Shown here: positions 62,696 to 64,000 of the stretch, one piece after another
Layout: each line of letters starts with the position of its first letter
Position numbering within the stretch: position 1 is the stretch's first letter
NCBI RefSeq assembly: GCF_050459865.1
Contig: NZ_JBCMNM010000017.1
Coordinates: 1-64,000, forward strand
Direction: 5' to 3'
DNA from: Rummeliibacillus pycnus_B
GTDB taxonomy: Bacteria > Bacillota > Bacilli > Bacillales_A > Planococcaceae
DNA: 64,000 nt
Translations under genes and position numbers: made by a program
The notes under the pieces: generated by a model
What the model was told of the DNA's origin: nothing
Seen by the model: only the letters and a program-made list of their open reading frames with translations
Databases searched by the model: none

Positions 62696-63112
62696 ATGAA
62701 ACGCTTCCTTAGTTATTTTATTTGGGTAATAATTCTTGCAATAGCCATATATTTAGGATTACGATTTCGTGTCTATTTAGGAAATGAAGCTGAAACTACA
62801 TATAATTCCTTTCCGATAATGATTTTTACAATTTTATTTCCTATGATCATTGGTATATTACTGCGAATACCAAAATTTTTAGATGAAAATAAAGGAAAAA
62901 AGAAATGGAGTTTTGATTGGTTAAAACTAATAATCATTGCATGTCCAGCTCTTTATGTTGCCTTATTACCTTATTTAATTTACACATCATATGGTGAAAA
63001 ATTATTCTTTGCTGAAGAAGCGATGTTATTAGGGGAGACGACTACAACATTAACTACTATTACTGGAATTATTTTTGGATATATCATGATCGATAGTGTG
63101 AAAATGAAGTAG
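62696..63112 (+). CDS. Small integral membrane protein of unknown function
   Basis: 138 residues with four hydrophobic segments (about 5-22, 39-57, 75-95, 115-133) and short charged loops. I do not recognise the family. TTGGAGGA gives a strong ribosome site. It lies between the degenerate small-ORF array and the intact unit. Upstream bases 62459-62695 are AT-rich with no clear promoter. Confidence 0.65.
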   Translation: MKRFLSYFIWVIILAIAIYLGLRFRVYLGNEAETTYNSFPIMIFTILFPMIIGILLRIPKFLDENKGKKKWSFDWLKLIIIACPALYVALLPYLIYTSYGEKLFFAEEAMLLGETTTTLTTITGIIFGYIMIDSVKMK

Positions 63113-63201
63113 TGAGAAAATATCAGATGACAATTCTCTTTATATTATGGATTTAATATTACTAAATCTTATTTTAGATTGAGTATAAAAATTAATCCTC
63201 A

Positions 63202-63432
63202 AGCCATACTATTTTAGATTTCACTTTTGAAATCCAACATGATCAGGAGGGTGAAGACAATGGGAAAGCCGGACTACTTAGACCCAAAATCTCAAAAAGT
63301 TCATCAACTCTGGACTAGGTTAAAACATTCGAAATCGCAGGTGAAGGGACAGTCGCAGTTGACTCTCCATAACCGTATTTTGAAAAGTGAAGCGAAAGCG
63401 CGACAATTTTAATCATCGTGTAGGATAAGGTG
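63202..63432 (+). repeat. Unknown small-ORF repeat family, unit D (intact)
   Basis: Starts like unit A (AGCCATACTAT, then GATTTCACTTTTGAAATC) and ends TTTTAATCATCGTGTAGGAT. It encloses the intact ORF at 63260. Confidence 0.65.
63260..63412 (+). CDS. Small basic protein, intact member of the repeat family
   Basis: 50 residues, strongly basic, no membrane segment: MGKPDYLDPK, then KVHQLWTRLKHSKSQVK and a tail SEAKARQF. TCAGGAGGGTG gives an excellent ribosome site for ATG 63260; the longer in-frame start at 63227 is inside the leader hairpin. Units A to C hold broken versions of the same reading frame, so this looks like a real gene of a local family. Function unknown. It could equally be a structured RNA with a short ORF. 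Confidence 0.5.
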   Translation: MGKPDYLDPKSQKVHQLWTRLKHSKSQVKGQSQLTLHNRILKSEAKARQF

Positions 63433-63442
63433 TAATCAATTT

Positions 63443-63485
63443 AGAAGTCACATTAGTGTTAAAACACTGATGTGACTTCTTTTAA
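63443..63485 (+). terminator. Terminator after unit D
   Basis: 18-bp stem AGAAGTCACATTAGTGTT / AACACTGATGTGACTTCT (one mismatch or wobble) and TTTTAATT. Confidence 0.9.
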
Positions 63486-63884
63486 TTACATACAAGTACT
63501 ATCTTTAACTTCAAGTTCAGTATTTTGGGGTTTCGAAAGAAATATCTTCGCATCTTCACAAAGTGCATTATAAATTTTTGGATTAGATAACAAATCTTTT
63601 TGTAAAAATGCATAAGATTTAAGCTCTGCAAACTTGCAACCATATGCTAAAGAATTAATATGTCTGATAATCAGTTGTGTTTCTCTTGAATACAAGTCAT
63701 GATCGCTTTCACTATTTAATTGAATTACACAATTATAAAAGGTTAAAGCTTCCATACTTAGTTTTGATCGAACGCGGGGATTCGATAGTTTCTCTATATT
63801 GTGCTCAATTAATTTACGTGCTGATGAGAAATCACTTTTTGCAATACTTTTTTCTAAAAATACAATATCTCTATCTAATTTCAT
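63486..63884 (-). CDS. Helical protein of unknown function
   Basis: 132 residues, predicted all-helical, no signal peptide or membrane helix. AGGAGTAAAAAG precedes the ATG at 63884; a longer frame to 63935 has no ribosome site. Repeated helix pairs (about 5-30, 50-65, 75-115) recall TPR-like packing, but I cannot assign a family. It is convergent with unit D and shares the terminator region. Bases 63885-64000 are AT-rich with no feature seen. Confidence 0.6.
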   Translation of the reverse strand: MKLDRDIVFLEKSIAKSDFSSARKLIEHNIEKLSNPRVRSKLSMEALTFYNCVIQLNSESDHDLYSRETQLIIRHINSLAYGCKFAELKSYAFLQKDLLSNPKIYNALCEDAKIFLSKPQNTELEVKDSTCM

Positions 63885-64000
63885 TCTTTTTACTCCTAAA
63901 AAGTCTGTATTTATATGATAAAAGACATATAACAATCGTATTATATAGCTACTTATGAACTAAGTAAATAAGTTATATAAAAAATATATATTTTATTTAC

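Overview
The window is AT-rich, densely packed chromosomal DNA of a low-GC Gram-positive bacterium of the order Bacillales. I base this on strong AGGAGG-type ribosome sites, frequent TTG and GTG starts, S-box and RFN riboswitches, an argCJBD operon, xpaC-telA, yojN-yojO, a CarD-like protein, teichoic-acid-type ABC export and LCP ligases. Protein flavour and the interspersed 100-190 bp repeats suggest Bacillaceae or Planococcaceae (Lysinibacillus-like), but there is no species marker. No CRISPR array, intact IS element, integrase, rRNA operon or replication origin is visible.

Layout. 1-5 kb: MoxR ATPase and VWA partner (yojN-yojO), then convergent xpaC-telA. 5-6.6 kb: a DUF1033 protein and two cold-shock genes with related structured leaders. 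7-16 kb, mostly minus strand: an ABC-F protein of the YkpA/YbiT group, an acetyl/succinyl-CoA transferase, a DHH nanoRNase, a secreted SH3 protein, EamA and AEC transporters and msrA. 16-18.5 kb: an LCP ligase and an AI-2E-family permease. 18.7-23 kb: argCJBD with a consensus promoter and a probable ArgR box. 23-31.3 kb: an orphan gene, a NERD gene with a suspicious 5' end, an 18-unit 21-bp minisatellite, an aminotransferase, a chemoreceptor, S-box-controlled metA and a nitrilase. 31.6-33.6 kb: a TetM-like ribosomal-protection GTPase. 33.7-37.6 kb: a small islet bounded by an intact tRNA-Lys(CTT) and a partial copy of its 3' end, carrying a lipoprotein, GNAT, a nucleotidyltransferase and tsuAB (thiosulfate uptake). 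37.8-46 kb: a divergent CarD-like/MarR pair with two palindromic operators, a decayed C45 acyltransferase gene, an iron alcohol dehydrogenase, an MBL hydrolase, a CBS protein, a nitronate monooxygenase, a VOC protein and an M15 peptidase. 46-57.3 kb: a second LCP ligase divergent from a cell-wall glycopolymer cluster (glycosyltransferases, UDP-ManNAc dehydrogenase, ABC exporter, UDP-GlcNAc 2-epimerase). 58.4-61.8 kb: riboflavin genes ribE-ribBA-ribH behind two tandem FMN riboswitches, with ribD reduced to a scar. 61.8-63.5 kb: an unrecognised family of about 190-bp units, three broken and one intact, each with its own ribosome site and a tiny ORF.

How the genes fit together. The glycopolymer cluster reads as a complete module: MnaA and the dehydrogenase make UDP-ManNAc and UDP-ManNAcA, the glycosyltransferases build the chain, the two ABC proteins export it, and the adjacent LCP enzyme could attach it to peptidoglycan. 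The sulfur genes (S-box metA; tsuAB) are separate units. The riboflavin operon as it stands cannot supply the RibD step, so a second ribD elsewhere, or riboflavin uptake, is required.

Most interesting items: tandem FMN riboswitches in front of a ribD relic; the unknown small-ORF repeat family at 61.8-63.4 kb; the tRNA-Lys-bounded islet; the paired cold-shock leaders; the MarR/CarD-like operator pair; and the asymmetric ATP sites of the ABC-F protein.
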